Part shown: positions 36,604 to 45,413 of the stretch, in pieces
Layout: the number at the start of each line of letters is the position of its first letter
Position numbering within the stretch: the first letter of the stretch is position 1
Origin: Plantibacter sp. VKM Ac-2880
GTDB lineage: Bacteria > Actinomycetota > Actinomycetes > Actinomycetales > Microbacteriaceae
Length of the DNA: 64,000 nucleotides
NCBI RefSeq assembly: GCF_015351235.1
Contig: NZ_JADKSJ010000002.1
Coordinates: forward strand, 434,001-498,000
Reading direction: 5' to 3'
Program-made: the position numbers and the translations under genes
The notes under the pieces: model-generated
Told to the model about the DNA's origin: nothing
The model's database searches: none
Seen by the model: the letters and a program-made list of their open reading frames with translations, nothing else

Positions 36604-37599
36604 CTAGCCGCACTTGGACTGGTAGACGGCATCCTTCGCGTCGCCGTCGACGTTGTCCTTGGTGATGATGGTGAAGCCGGTCTCGATCTTGGCCTCGACC
36701 TTGTCACCGTTGAGGGCGGCGATCGCCTGGGCGACGCCGTCCTTGCCGATGGTGGCCGGCTCCTGAGCGACGAGCGCCTGGACGGTGCCCTCCTTCAGCT
36801 GCTTGACCTGGGCGGGACCCGCGTCGAACCCGACGATGGTGACCGAGTCCTCCTTGCCGGCCTGCTTGACACCGGTCGCGGAGCCTTCAGCCGCGAACAG
36901 GTTCGCTGCGAAGATGCCCACGATGTCGGGGTCCTTCTGGAGCGCCGCGGTCACGATCTCGGCGGCCGTGGACGGCTCGTTGTGGCTGTACTGCACACCG
37001 AGGTCGGTGAACTTGTCATCGCCCTTGACCGCTTCCTGGAAGCCCTCGGCACGGGCGTCCGTGGTCGAGATGCCGGGGTCGACCGAGACCACGAGGACCT
37101 TGCCGCCCTCGGGGTGCGCTTCCTTGATCGCGTCGAACGCCGCAGCGCCGCCGCCCTTGTTGTCGCTCGAGATCTGCGAGACCGCGAACGACGGGTCGTC
37201 GACCGTGGTGTCGACGAGGACGACCTTGATGCCCGCGTCGGCCGCAGCCTTCAGCGGAGCCTCCATGGCCTTCACATCGGTCGGGGCGACGAGGATCGCG
37301 TCCGGCTTCGACGCGACGACCGAGTCGACGAGCGGCTTCTGCAGCGTCGGGTCGAACTTTTCCGGGCCCTGGGTGGTGACCGTGGCACCGGCGTCCTTCG
37401 CCGCCGATTCGATACCGCACTGCATCGAGATGTAGAACTCGTCACCCGCGACACCCTGGATGAACGCAATCTTGTAGCCGTCGGAACCTGCGCCTGCGCT
37501 GCTGCCGCCCGAGCTCGCGCCACCGGAACACCCGGTGAGCATGAGGCCTGCCGACGCGCCGAGCGCGAGGACTCCGAGAACTGATTTCTTCCACTTCAT
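36604..37599 (-). CDS. Sugar ABC transporter substrate-binding lipoprotein
   Basis: Periplasmic-binding-protein type 1 lipoprotein, 331 aa: signal helix with lipobox MLTGC, a Gly/Ser-rich linker, then YKIAFIQGVAGDEFYISM, the PDAILVAPTD and IKVVLVDTTVDD segments and VTIVGFDAGPAQVKQL. This is the ribose/fructose/xylose receptor class. It is the last gene of the operon lacI-manA-ATPase-permease-receptor and is followed by a strong hairpin. The ligand is unproven. The operon context suggests a hexose or hexitol-derived sugar. Confidence 0.93.
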   Translation of the reverse strand: MKWKKSVLGVLALGASAGLMLTGCSGGASSGGSSAGAGSDGYKIAFIQGVAGDEFYISMQCGIESAAKDAGATVTTQGPEKFDPTLQKPLVDSVVASKPDAILVAPTDVKAMEAPLKAAADAGIKVVLVDTTVDDPSFAVSQISSDNKGGGAAAFDAIKEAHPEGGKVLVVSVDPGISTTDARAEGFQEAVKGDDKFTDLGVQYSHNEPSTAAEIVTAALQKDPDIVGIFAANLFAAEGSATGVKQAGKEDSVTIVGFDAGPAQVKQLKEGTVQALVAQEPATIGKDGVAQAIAALNGDKVEAKIETGFTIITKDNVDGDAKDAVYQSKCG

Positions 37600-37673
37600 T
37601 GTGATTACCCGTTTCTCTTGAACTGCTGGACTACTAGGGATGGTGCGGGGGGTGTGTGTATCTGTGTAAGGGG

Positions 37674-38759
37674 CTATTTCTTCTTCCTGCTGACGAGGGC
37701 TCGCCAGAAGCTGGTGGATCCGCCGCGGGCTGCGGAGGAACGACGGACCTGGTCGACGTAGACGGCCAGGATGAGGACGGCGCCGACCGCGACCTGCTGC
37801 CAGAAGGGCTGCACGCCGGTGATGACGAAGCCGTTCTGGAGGACGGCGGGAATGAACAGACCGACGACGGTGCCGAAGATCGTGCCGTAGCCACCGAAGA
37901 GCGAGGTGCCACCGATGACGACCGCGGCGATGACGTTCAGGTTCGTCTGCGACTGGCCGGCGATCGCGGTCGTGCCGAACTGCGACAGCGACAGGATGCC
38001 GGCGAGACCCGCGAGTCCACCCGAGATGGCGTAGATGCGGATGAGGTGACGGTCGACCTTCACGCCGACGCGTCGCGCCGCCTCTTCGCTCGAGCCCACC
38101 GCGTAGGTGTAGAGGCCGAACTTCGTCTTGTGGAGCACGAGGGCGCCGATGATGACGACGACGAGGGCGATGATCGAGATGATCGGGACGGCGCCGAAGA
38201 TGTTGCCGTAACCGATCGAGTCGGTGAGTACGGACGGCACCTCGCGGATGTCGACTCCGCCGGTGAGGATCTGGGCGAGGCCGAGCGCCATGCCGAGGCT
38301 ACCGAGGGTGACGATCAGCGGCGGGACCTTGGCCTTGGAGATGAGGAGGCCGTTGAACGTGCCCCAGACGATGCCGACACCGATCGACACGAGGATGCCG
38401 ACGATGGCGGTGCCCCAGTCGTCGCCGCCCATGGCCCGCATCGTCGTCGCGGACACGACGCCCGAGAAGACGAGGACGGAGCCGATGGAGAGGTCGATGC
38501 CCGAGGTGATGATGACGTACGTCATGCCGACGCCGAGCACCGCGAGGATCGACGCGTTCTGCACGACGAGCCGCAGGTTCGACAGTTGCGCGAAGGTGTC
38601 GGGGGCGATCGCGGAGAAGATCGCGATGACGACGAGGAGGACGATGAAGATCTGGAAGGCCTGGGCCTTGAAGAGCTTCCTGATCGGGGTCTCCCGATCC
38701 TTGGCCGTCTCGATGGCGGTCGTCTCCGGCCCCATCTCGGCCTGCTTCACCGCGCTCAT
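37674..38759 (-). CDS. Sugar ABC transporter permease (RbsC/FrcC class)
   Basis: Inner-membrane permease of the branched RbsC class, 361 aa, about ten helices after a charged cytoplasmic N-terminus of roughly 40 residues. Family marks include YVIITSGIDLSIGSVLVFSG, the conserved TLGSLGMALG and the VGSSEEAARRVGVKVDRHLI cytoplasmic loop. It forms the channel with the single-domain ATPase whose gene overlaps it by ATGA (38756-38759). The 74 bp to the next gene hold only its ribosome-site region. Confidence 0.94.
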   Translation of the reverse strand: MSAVKQAEMGPETTAIETAKDRETPIRKLFKAQAFQIFIVLLVVIAIFSAIAPDTFAQLSNLRLVVQNASILAVLGVGMTYVIITSGIDLSIGSVLVFSGVVSATTMRAMGGDDWGTAIVGILVSIGVGIVWGTFNGLLISKAKVPPLIVTLGSLGMALGLAQILTGGVDIREVPSVLTDSIGYGNIFGAVPIISIIALVVVIIGALVLHKTKFGLYTYAVGSSEEAARRVGVKVDRHLIRIYAISGGLAGLAGILSLSQFGTTAIAGQSQTNLNVIAAVVIGGTSLFGGYGTIFGTVVGLFIPAVLQNGFVITGVQPFWQQVAVGAVLILAVYVDQVRRSSAARGGSTSFWRALVSRKKK

Positions 38760-39517
38760 GCGACGTTCCTCGTGCTGGCACCGGTCATCAGACCGACGAG
38801 TTCTTCCATGTTCGTGTCCTTCGTGTCGACCGTCGCCGCGCGGTGGCCGAGTCGGAGCACCTGCACCCGGTCGGACACCTCCATGACGTGCGGCATCGAG
38901 TGGCTGATGAAGACGACCGCGATGCCCTTGTCGCGGACGCGGCGGATCGTCTCGAGGACGTTCTTCGTCTGGCGGACGCCGAGGGCAGCCGTCGGCTCGT
39001 CGAGGAAGACGACCTTGTTGGCCCAGTGCACGGCGCGGGCGATGGCGATCGCCTGGCGCTGACCACCGGACATGGCACCGACCGGGTCGGTGAGCGAGCG
39101 GACCGTCGCGCCGAGTTCGTCGAAGGCGTGACGCGACTGCTTGCTCATCTCCTTCACATTCATGAGGCCGAGCAGCCCGCCGAGGCCCGGGCGCATGATC
39201 TCACGGCCGAGGTAGACGTTCTGCACGGGGTCGAGGTGCGGGGCGAGGGCGAGGTCCTGGTAGACCGTCTCGATGCCGAGCGAGCTCGACTGCATGGGCG
39301 AGGACAGCGTGATCGGTTCACCTTCGAACTTGATCACGCCGCTGTCGACGGCGAGGTTGCCGGAGAGGGCTTTGACGAGCGTGGACTTGCCGGCGCCGTT
39401 GTCGCCGATGAGGGCGGTGACCTCGCCGGGGTAGACCTCGAAGTCCGCTTCGTCGAGGGCACGGACGTGCCCGAACTGCCGGGTGAGGCCTCTGGCCTCC
39501 AAGACGGGAGTCGTCAT
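38756..39517 (-). CDS. Sugar ABC transporter ATPase, single-domain (FrcA type)
   Basis: ATP-binding subunit, 253 aa. Walker A GDNGAGKST is at 38-46, then Q-loop VYQDLALAPHL, signature MSGGQRQAIAIARAV and Walker B VVFLDEPTAALG. Unlike RbsA or XylG, which carry two nucleotide-binding domains, this is a single domain as in the fructose importer FrcBCA. A kinase resembling FrcK is encoded at 46956-47648. GGAAAGG lies about 13 nt before the ATG. Confidence 0.93.
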   Translation of the reverse strand: MTTPVLEARGLTRQFGHVRALDEADFEVYPGEVTALIGDNGAGKSTLVKALSGNLAVDSGVIKFEGEPITLSSPMQSSSLGIETVYQDLALAPHLDPVQNVYLGREIMRPGLGGLLGLMNVKEMSKQSRHAFDELGATVRSLTDPVGAMSGGQRQAIAIARAVHWANKVVFLDEPTAALGVRQTKNVLETIRRVRDKGIAVVFISHSMPHVMEVSDRVQVLRLGHRAATVDTKDTNMEELVGLMTGASTRNVA

Positions 39518-39650
39518 GTCGTTCTCGTTCCTTTCCAGCCGGTCCCGGTGGACGGGTCCGGCGTGTGGTGGCTGTCGTACCGCCGATCGGGGCGGTGGTG
39601 TGGGGTGTTCGGGTGTCTGGTGGTCCTGGGTCCTGCGCTCGGCGGGGGCG

Positions 39651-40745
39651 TCATCGGATGCCTCCCGCGCTGAGGCTCGCCGGCCAACCGGCTCCGGGTC
39701 CTGCGACGAGCACGGTGGCCTCGCCGGTGACGGTCCACGGACCGAACCCGGCGGGGACCGCGAGGACCTCGCCGGCGGACACCGCGACCGGTTCAGCACC
39801 GTCCTCGGGTACCAGGGACCCTGCGCCGGTGAGGGCGAGGGCGACCGAGAAGCCGGCGTCGACGGGGTCGCTGCCGTCCGCGCCGGGCGCTATGGCGAAG
39901 AGCTGGAAGTAAGGGTCCGCGGCAGCGGGGAGCAGGCTGACGGGCGTGTCCGTCCGGGCGTCGAGGTCGTGCTGGACGACGAGCCTGGCGATCTCCGACT
40001 CGGGCAGGGCGGTGGTCGAGACCGCGCCCATCACCGTGTCGAAGCCGAGCCCGAGGTGGGACTCCTCGCGCGTCGAGGTCGTGACCGACCACTCGAGCAG
40101 GATGGAGAGGTCGGTGGGCTCCTGGACCTCGGTGAGGAAGATCCCGCCGTCGATCGCGTGTGCGGTGCCGGCCGGGACGAGGATGCCCATGCCGCGTTCG
40201 ACGACGATGCGGTTCATGTGGGCGAGCATCCACTCGCTGTCCTGGGCGTCCCGGCGGCGGTCGAGTTCCTCGGGGTCGACGTCCTCGCTCCATCCGAGGT
40301 GCACGGCGGAGCCCGGCTCGGCGTCGAGGATGAACCAGGCCTCCGTCTTGCCGTAGGCGCAGTCGAGGTGCGAGGCAGCGAAGGCGCGGTCGGGGTGCAC
40401 GTGGACGGGCAGGCGCTGCCGGGCATCGAGCAGCTTCACGAGGATGCCGGTGTCGGCGGCGTCGGTGCCGGAGTCGCGGCCTGCGCCGGTCCACTGCTGA
40501 GGGTCGGCGGCGACGAGGTCGCGGAGGAGGACGCCGTCGACGGTCCTGGCGAGGCCGATCGCACCGCCGGGCTCCTGGTCGGCGCGGCTCACCGTGGCAC
40601 CGAGCCACTCCTCGGGCTGGAACTCGCTCTGCTGCTCGATCCCCCGCAGGGCGGCGATCCGGTCGCCGCCACGGTAGAAGTGCTCGATGAGGTTCGGCGC
40701 GAGTCGCGTCGGCTGGGCGAGCCTCGTGGGCTGGGTCGTGCTCAT
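39651..40745 (-). CDS. manA: Mannose-6-phosphate isomerase, class I
   Basis: Type I phosphomannose isomerase (mannose 6-phosphate to fructose 6-phosphate), cupin fold, 364 aa, cytosolic. Zinc-site motifs are LPVHVHPDRAFA, GKTEAWFILDAEPG and PAGTAHAIDGG. It lies between the LacI gene (ATGA overlap 40742-40745) and the ABC genes, so the imported sugar or a product is expected to become a mannose-type phosphate. It could be a dedicated catabolic copy rather than the housekeeping enzyme. The 133-bp gap after it carries the ribosome site of the ATPase gene and nothing else recognisable. Confidence 0.9.
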   Translation of the reverse strand: MSTTQPTRLAQPTRLAPNLIEHFYRGGDRIAALRGIEQQSEFQPEEWLGATVSRADQEPGGAIGLARTVDGVLLRDLVAADPQQWTGAGRDSGTDAADTGILVKLLDARQRLPVHVHPDRAFAASHLDCAYGKTEAWFILDAEPGSAVHLGWSEDVDPEELDRRRDAQDSEWMLAHMNRIVVERGMGILVPAGTAHAIDGGIFLTEVQEPTDLSILLEWSVTTSTREESHLGLGFDTVMGAVSTTALPESEIARLVVQHDLDARTDTPVSLLPAAADPYFQLFAIAPGADGSDPVDAGFSVALALTGAGSLVPEDGAEPVAVSAGEVLAVPAGFGPWTVTGEATVLVAGPGAGWPASLSAGGIR

Positions 40746-41803
40746 GCTGCTGGTCCTCCGACCATGGTCGTGGTGGATGCGGTGTCCGCATCGACGGTGT
40801 GCTGCCGGGCCGGCCCGGCGATCTCGCCGGAACCGCGGGGAACGAGCGAGGTCGGGACGATCCACTCGCGGGGCTCGTCCGTCGGCGACTCGCGCAGTTC
40901 CAGCAGCCGCTCGATCGCGGCGGTGCCGATGACGAACGGGTCCTGGTTGATGCAGCTGACGGCCGGTCGCAGCACGTCGGCGAGGATGAAGTCACCGAAC
41001 GCGATGTGCGCCGTCCCTTCGCGCCCGATGCGGTGCAGCGACGTCGTCAGGCCGATCGCGGCTTTCGCGTTGGAGGCGAAGAACGCGGTGGGCGGGTTGT
41101 CGAGGCCGAGCAGTCGCTCCGTCTCGGCGGCGTAGTCGAGGGTGCCGTCGATGGTCCAGGAGACGAGGGACGGGTCGAGCTCGATGCCGGCCTCCGCCAG
41201 CACGTCGGTGTACCCCTGGTACCGGCGGCGGATGGTGAGGAAGCGCTCGTCGCGGTCGTAGAAGGCGATGCGGGTGTGGCCGAGCTCCACGAACTGGCGG
41301 ATGGCGAGCTGCGTGGCGCCGTAGTCGTCGACCACGACGCTGTCGAACGCAGCCAGTGGGCGGTCCACGGCGACGACGGGGGTCACGTTCCGGAAGGCCT
41401 CCAGGTAGGGCAGCTCCGCTGCGACCGGGGCGATGATGACGCCGGCGACCTGGTGCCCGGCGATGAAGCCGGTGAGCTGGTCGCGTTCACGACGCTCGTC
41501 GAGCCCGGTGCTCGCCACGAGGACGCTGAGGCCCTCCTTGAGCGCTCGGGCTTCGATGGCGCTCACGAGCGAGGCGAAGAACGGGTCGGCGAGCGAGTCG
41601 ATGAGCACGCCGATCGCGCCACCGGTGCCGGACTTCAACGAACGGGCGGCTGTGTTGGGCACGTACCCGAGGCGATCGATCGCCTCGAGCACGCGGCTTC
41701 TGGTCTCGGGGTGGACGGACGCTTCGCCGTTCACCACTCGCGAGACGGTCTTGATGCTGACGCCGGACTGCGCAGCGACATCCTTGATCCCGGGCGGCCG
41801 CAT
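40742..41803 (-). CDS. LacI family regulator of the manA-ABC operon
   Basis: LacI-type repressor, 353 aa: HTH IKDVAAQSGVSIKTVSRVV, hinge YVPNTAARSLKSG and a sugar-binding sensor domain (GVLIDSLADPFFASLV, VVAVDRPLAAFDSVVVDD). It is the first gene of its own operon and follows a promoter with GACAACGTTGTC operators, which argues for autoregulation. The same operator recurs at 53630-53643. The start at 41803 is the methionine just before the HTH. The C-terminal 30 residues are a Thr/Ala-rich tail beyond the family's usual end. Confidence 0.93.
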   Translation of the reverse strand: MRPPGIKDVAAQSGVSIKTVSRVVNGEASVHPETRSRVLEAIDRLGYVPNTAARSLKSGTGGAIGVLIDSLADPFFASLVSAIEARALKEGLSVLVASTGLDERRERDQLTGFIAGHQVAGVIIAPVAAELPYLEAFRNVTPVVAVDRPLAAFDSVVVDDYGATQLAIRQFVELGHTRIAFYDRDERFLTIRRRYQGYTDVLAEAGIELDPSLVSWTIDGTLDYAAETERLLGLDNPPTAFFASNAKAAIGLTTSLHRIGREGTAHIAFGDFILADVLRPAVSCINQDPFVIGTAAIERLLELRESPTDEPREWIVPTSLVPRGSGEIAGPARQHTVDADTASTTTMVGGPAA

Positions 41804-41938
41804 CAGCGGGTCCCCCGGTCGTGCGAGAGAGCGGTTCCGAGGGGGCCGTCGGTGTGGAGCGGCAGCGCGTGCGCACTCGTCCGGATCGGACTGGTCGCGG
41901 GGTTCGCGGGGTTGCAGGTGCCCATGGGCTCCACCTCC

Positions 41939-42042
41939 TGACAGCGTTGTCATCGTTCGGGGTGGTGCAGCTGCAGAACCCCGTCGTTCCTTGGTGCGCC
42001 TATACTGACCGCAGACCGACAACGTTGTCAAGCAACGTTGTC
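41939..42042 (-). promoter_or_regulatory. lacI-manA promoter with three AACGTT operators
   Basis: On the minus strand a -35 TTGACA (42031-42026) and a -10 CAGTAT (42007-42002) are 18 bp apart. The perfect palindrome GACAACGTTGTC (42018-42029) covers the -35. A partial copy CAACGTTG (42033-42040) lies just upstream, and TGACAGCGTTGTCA (41939-41952, one mismatch) lies about 50 bp downstream of the start. This layout allows looping or roadblock repression. Confidence 0.75.
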
Positions 42043-42135
42043 CGAAAGAGATCAAATTCATTTGGAACTCGCATCGATGAGGCGTTCTGACCCCTCGGAT
42101 GCGGGTCGCCACCCCGGAATCATCGAGGAGTCAGC

Positions 42136-43344
42136 GTGATCGTCGTCGTCGCAGGAGCAGCCGGAAGCGGTAAGACCACCCTCGGGCGCGAGCTCGCACG
42201 AGCCCTGCGGCTGCCGCTCCTCGACCTCGACACGATCACCAACCCCCTGCTCGACGGACTCGGCCCGGTCGCCGACCCCGAGGGCGCCGAGCCACGGCAC
42301 TGGAACGACCCCGCGCTCCGCTCGACCATGCGACCGGCACGGTACGCGGCGCTCCGCGCGGTCCTCGCCGACCAGCGCGACAACGGGGTCGGCGCAGTGC
42401 TCGTCGCGCCGTTCACCGCGGAGCTGCGCGGCGGAGCCGAATGGGACGCACTCGTCGAGGCGGCCGGGGTTGTCCCGAAGGTCGTCTGGCTGCGTGCCGA
42501 CGCCGCCACGCTCGCCGCCCGCCGGGCCCAGCGCGGAGCCGAGCGGGACTCGCACATCGTCGACCCGGCGACCGACACGCCGCCGGCGATCGAGCACCTG
42601 TCGGTCGAGGCGGCCCTCTCCACGCCGCAGCAGCTCGCCGCCGTCCAGCGTGCGCTCGGCCTCGGCCGGACCATCGAGGCGACCGCGCCGATCTTCGATC
42701 AGGTCTTCGCCGCCGGACTCTTCGACCTCGACGGGACCCTCATCGACTCGACGCCCGCCGTGAACCGGTCGTGGGCGCAGCTGGCCCGCGAGTACGGCTT
42801 GGAGGTCGACCTGCTCGCCGAAGGGCACGGCCAGCCCGCAGCCCAGGTGCTCGCCGCGAGCTTCCCGCCGGACGAGGTCGCCGGAGCGCTCGCACGGATC
42901 ATCGAGATCGAGTCCGAGGAGGTCGCGGACGTCATCGCGCTCCCCGGGGCTGCGGAGGCGCTTGCGGCGCTCGGCGACGACGCGAAGGCGATCGTCACGA
43001 GCGGCACCCGGCTCATCGCTGGGAACCGGATCGCGGCCGCCGGGCTCGTGCGGCCGGAGGTCGTGGTGACCTTCGACGACGTGACGAAGGGCAAGCCCGA
43101 CCCGGAGCCCTTCCTCCTCGGCCGGTCGCGGCTCGGCATGGAGGCACAGCTGTGCGTCGTATTCGAGGATGCACCGGCGGGGCTCGCCGCCGCACGTGCC
43201 GCGGGGTGCTGGACGGTCGGGATCGCGGGGACGCACGAGGCGCATGAGCTCGACGCCGACCTCGTGATCGACGGCTTGTTCCAGCTGCGGCTCGAGCCCG
43301 TCGCCGAGGGCGGCTTCCGGCTCGTCCCGGCGTCGCTCGGCTGA
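42136..43344 (+). CDS. Fused P-loop kinase and HAD phosphatase
   Basis: Bifunctional-looking protein, 402 aa. The N-terminal half (about 1-190) is an AAA/adenylate-kinase-like P-loop kinase domain with VVAGAAGSGKTTLG, resembling gluconokinase or zeta/chloramphenicol-kinase-type folds. The C-terminal half (about 193-395) is a HAD sugar-phosphatase domain with motif I FDLDGTLIDS (196-205), motif II VTSGT, motif III KGKPDPEPF and motif IV VFEDAPAG. Both active sites look intact. It is divergent from the LacI-ManA-ABC operon and shares its operator-bearing control region. GTG start with GAGGAG 5 nt upstream. Which sugar is phosphorylated and which dephosphorylated is unknown. Confidence 0.85.
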   Translation: MIVVVAGAAGSGKTTLGRELARALRLPLLDLDTITNPLLDGLGPVADPEGAEPRHWNDPALRSTMRPARYAALRAVLADQRDNGVGAVLVAPFTAELRGGAEWDALVEAAGVVPKVVWLRADAATLAARRAQRGAERDSHIVDPATDTPPAIEHLSVEAALSTPQQLAAVQRALGLGRTIEATAPIFDQVFAAGLFDLDGTLIDSTPAVNRSWAQLAREYGLEVDLLAEGHGQPAAQVLAASFPPDEVAGALARIIEIESEEVADVIALPGAAEALAALGDDAKAIVTSGTRLIAGNRIAAAGLVRPEVVVTFDDVTKGKPDPEPFLLGRSRLGMEAQLCVVFEDAPAGLAAARAAGCWTVGIAGTHEAHELDADLVIDGLFQLRLEPVAEGGFRLVPASLG

Positions 43345-43348
43345 GCCG

Positions 43349-43729
43349 GTCCCGGTCCCTGAGCCTGTCGAATGGCGGTCCCTGAGCCTGTCGAAGGGCG
43401 GCACCGCTGGCCCTGTCGAAGGAGCGCCCCTGCCCCTGCCGAGGGACCCTTTCCGAATCCGTCGAGGAGTGCTCGGTCCCTGAGCTTGTCGAAGGGCACT
43501 CCCGGACGCCGAACCCGCCGCGGGACTTCGGTCCCTGAGCTTGTCGAAGGGCGCTCCGGCCGCCGAGCCCACACCACGGCCCCCCGGTCCCTGAGCTTGT
43601 CGAAGGGCACACGGACGACTCCCCTCGTGCTCGAAACCCGGCCCCTCGGTCCCGGAGCTTGTCGAAGAGCGTTCCGGTCGCCGAATCCGTAACGTCGCAT
43701 CCTCGTTCCCTGAGCTTGTCGAAGGGCAC
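43349..43729. repeat. Extragenic repeat array, about eight copies, one orientation
   Basis: Units of the form GGTCCCTGAGCTTGTCGAAG recur at about 43353, 43378, 43474, 43530, 43586, 43647 and 43705, with a truncated copy near 43410. Spacers are about 25-60 bp and unrelated in sequence, unlike the exact tandem arrays further right. All copies face the same way. The array fills the gap between the fusion gene and the HNH gene. Confidence 0.85.
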
Positions 43730-43753
43730 ACGAACAGACCTCATCTGTTGCTT

Positions 43754-43777
43754 AAAAAGCCAGATCAGCAGGTTTTT
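43754..43777. terminator. A/T-tracted hairpin before the HNH gene
   Basis: AAAAA-G-CC (43754-43761) can pair with GGTTTTT (43771-43777) around a 9-nt loop, with one bulged G. It is conspicuously A+T-rich for this genome and looks like a two-way terminator insulating the HNH gene from the repeat array. Confidence 0.4.
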
Positions 43778-43820
43778 CCATCCACGTTCCAGTGTCGGGG
43801 GTCCGTGTTTGGATGGACTC

Positions 43821-45308
43821 ATGACCAGCACCGCACCGAACCCCCTCGCCGCCGCCGCGGCCGGGTTCGATGCCGTGTGGCACGGCGCGCTCGACGCGAT
43901 CCGTGCCGGGTCGAATGTCGCGGAGCAGCTCGAGAACATGAACGGTGAGGCCCTGTTCCGGGTCCTCGATGAACTCGGGGCCGTGCAGCACGCGGTCGAG
44001 GTCCTCGCGGCGCGGGTGACCGGGGCGATCGCGCTCCGGCCGTCGCCGACGGGCCGCGACGGATCACTCGTTCGCGCAGCCGGCTATGCCAACCCTGGTG
44101 TGATGGTGTCCGAGCGGTGGCGGGTGACGCGCGCCCACGGTTCAGCCATCGCGGAGGTCGGCGCCGCGATCACCCAGCCGCGCGTGCTCCTCGGTGAGCT
44201 GGAGGAGTGCCCGTTCCCCGCGATCGCCGCCGCCCTTGAGGCGACACCAGGTACCGACGATCCCTGCGCTCCCGCCGAAACGGATGGTGACGGGCCCATT
44301 GCAGGCAGCACGGCGCCCGCCCCGCTCAGCGTCGACGGTGCAGCCGTCATCGTCCGCGAACTCCGGAACACTGGCCGTATCTGCGCCACGGCCGAGCTGC
44401 AGGCCGCGTCGGCGATCGCGGTCGAGCACGCCGCCCACGCACCCCTGCAGGACGTCGTCCGCATCGCGAAACTCGTCCGCACCCGCCTCGACCAGGACGG
44501 CCGAGAACCCCGCGACGAACTCCTCCGCCGAGCCGAACGCGCCACCCTCACGGAACTCCCCTCCGGCATGACCCTCCTCCGCGCCGAACTCGCCCCAGAA
44601 AGCGCCGCCTTCGTCCGCGCCGGCCTCGACGCGCTCATCAACGCCGGACTGCGCCGACCGTCCTTCGTGGACGCCGACACCGACACCGACACCGATCAGC
44701 CCGAGGGGTCCGGGGCCGTCATGCCGGACGGCCTGTCGGTGATCCCCACCGACCGGCGCCGCGCCATCGCCCTCACCGAGATCTTCCGCCACACCGCCGG
44801 CTGCAGTGGCGCCGCGACCGAGCTCGCACCCGTTTCCGTCGTCATCCGCGTCGACCACGACACCCTCGAAACCGGTGCCGGCACAGCCACCATCGACGGC
44901 ATCGAAGAACCCATCGGCGCAGGCGCCCTCCGCCGACTTGCCGCGGACGCGAGAATCATCCCCATGGTCCTCGACGGACCCTCACACGTCCTCGACCTCG
45001 GCACCGGCACCCGCCTGTTCTCCCGCGCCCAGAAACTCGCCCTCGCCGAACGCGACGGCGGCTGCGCCTGGACCGGCTGCACCCACCCACCCTCCTTCAC
45101 CGAAGCCCACCACCTCACCTGGTGGTCAGCAGGCGGACCCACCGACCTCGACAACGGCATCCTCCTCTGCCCCTTCCACCACCACCGCATCCACGACGAC
45201 CACTGGACCATCGACGTCCGCGACGGCATCCCCTGGTTCATCCCACCAGGCACCATCGACCGACACCGAACCCCCATCCGCGGCGGACGCATCCGCCTCG
45301 CCGCCTGA
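43821..45308 (+). CDS. DUF222 and HNH endonuclease domain protein (13E12 repeat family)
   Basis: 495-aa protein with an N-terminal DUF222 region (about residues 20-370) and a C-terminal HNH nuclease motif: CAWTGCTHPPSFTEAHHLTW near 415-434 with zinc-type cysteines and histidines, then NGILLCPFHHHRIHDD. The family is multi-copy and dispersed in actinobacterial genomes and resembles intron- or element-linked homing nucleases. The ATG at 43821 is chosen from the family N-terminus and a weak leaderless-type box (TTGGAT) 6 nt upstream. The 3' third is strongly C-rich on this strand compared with neighbours. It is flanked by copies of the extragenic repeat on both sides. Confidence 0.9.
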   Translation: MTSTAPNPLAAAAAGFDAVWHGALDAIRAGSNVAEQLENMNGEALFRVLDELGAVQHAVEVLAARVTGAIALRPSPTGRDGSLVRAAGYANPGVMVSERWRVTRAHGSAIAEVGAAITQPRVLLGELEECPFPAIAAALEATPGTDDPCAPAETDGDGPIAGSTAPAPLSVDGAAVIVRELRNTGRICATAELQAASAIAVEHAAHAPLQDVVRIAKLVRTRLDQDGREPRDELLRRAERATLTELPSGMTLLRAELAPESAAFVRAGLDALINAGLRRPSFVDADTDTDTDQPEGSGAVMPDGLSVIPTDRRRAIALTEIFRHTAGCSGAATELAPVSVVIRVDHDTLETGAGTATIDGIEEPIGAGALRRLAADARIIPMVLDGPSHVLDLGTGTRLFSRAQKLALAERDGGCAWTGCTHPPSFTEAHHLTWWSAGGPTDLDNGILLCPFHHHRIHDDHWTIDVRDGIPWFIPPGTIDRHRTPIRGGRIRLAA

Positions 45309-45346
45309 CACACGATGCGTGGCACCCGCCTGCCCGCGCACCCCTG

Positions 45347-45366
45347 CCCTTCGACAAGCTCAGGGA
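45347..45366. repeat. Single extragenic repeat copy
   Basis: One unit CCCTTCGACAAGCTCAGGGA lies between the convergent HNH and mannitol-type dehydrogenase genes, in the opposite orientation to the array upstream of the HNH gene. Confidence 0.85.
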
Positions 45367-45413
45367 GCGCACCCCGACAAACTCGGCGACAGGTGCCGCG
45401 CTCGCTCCACGGG

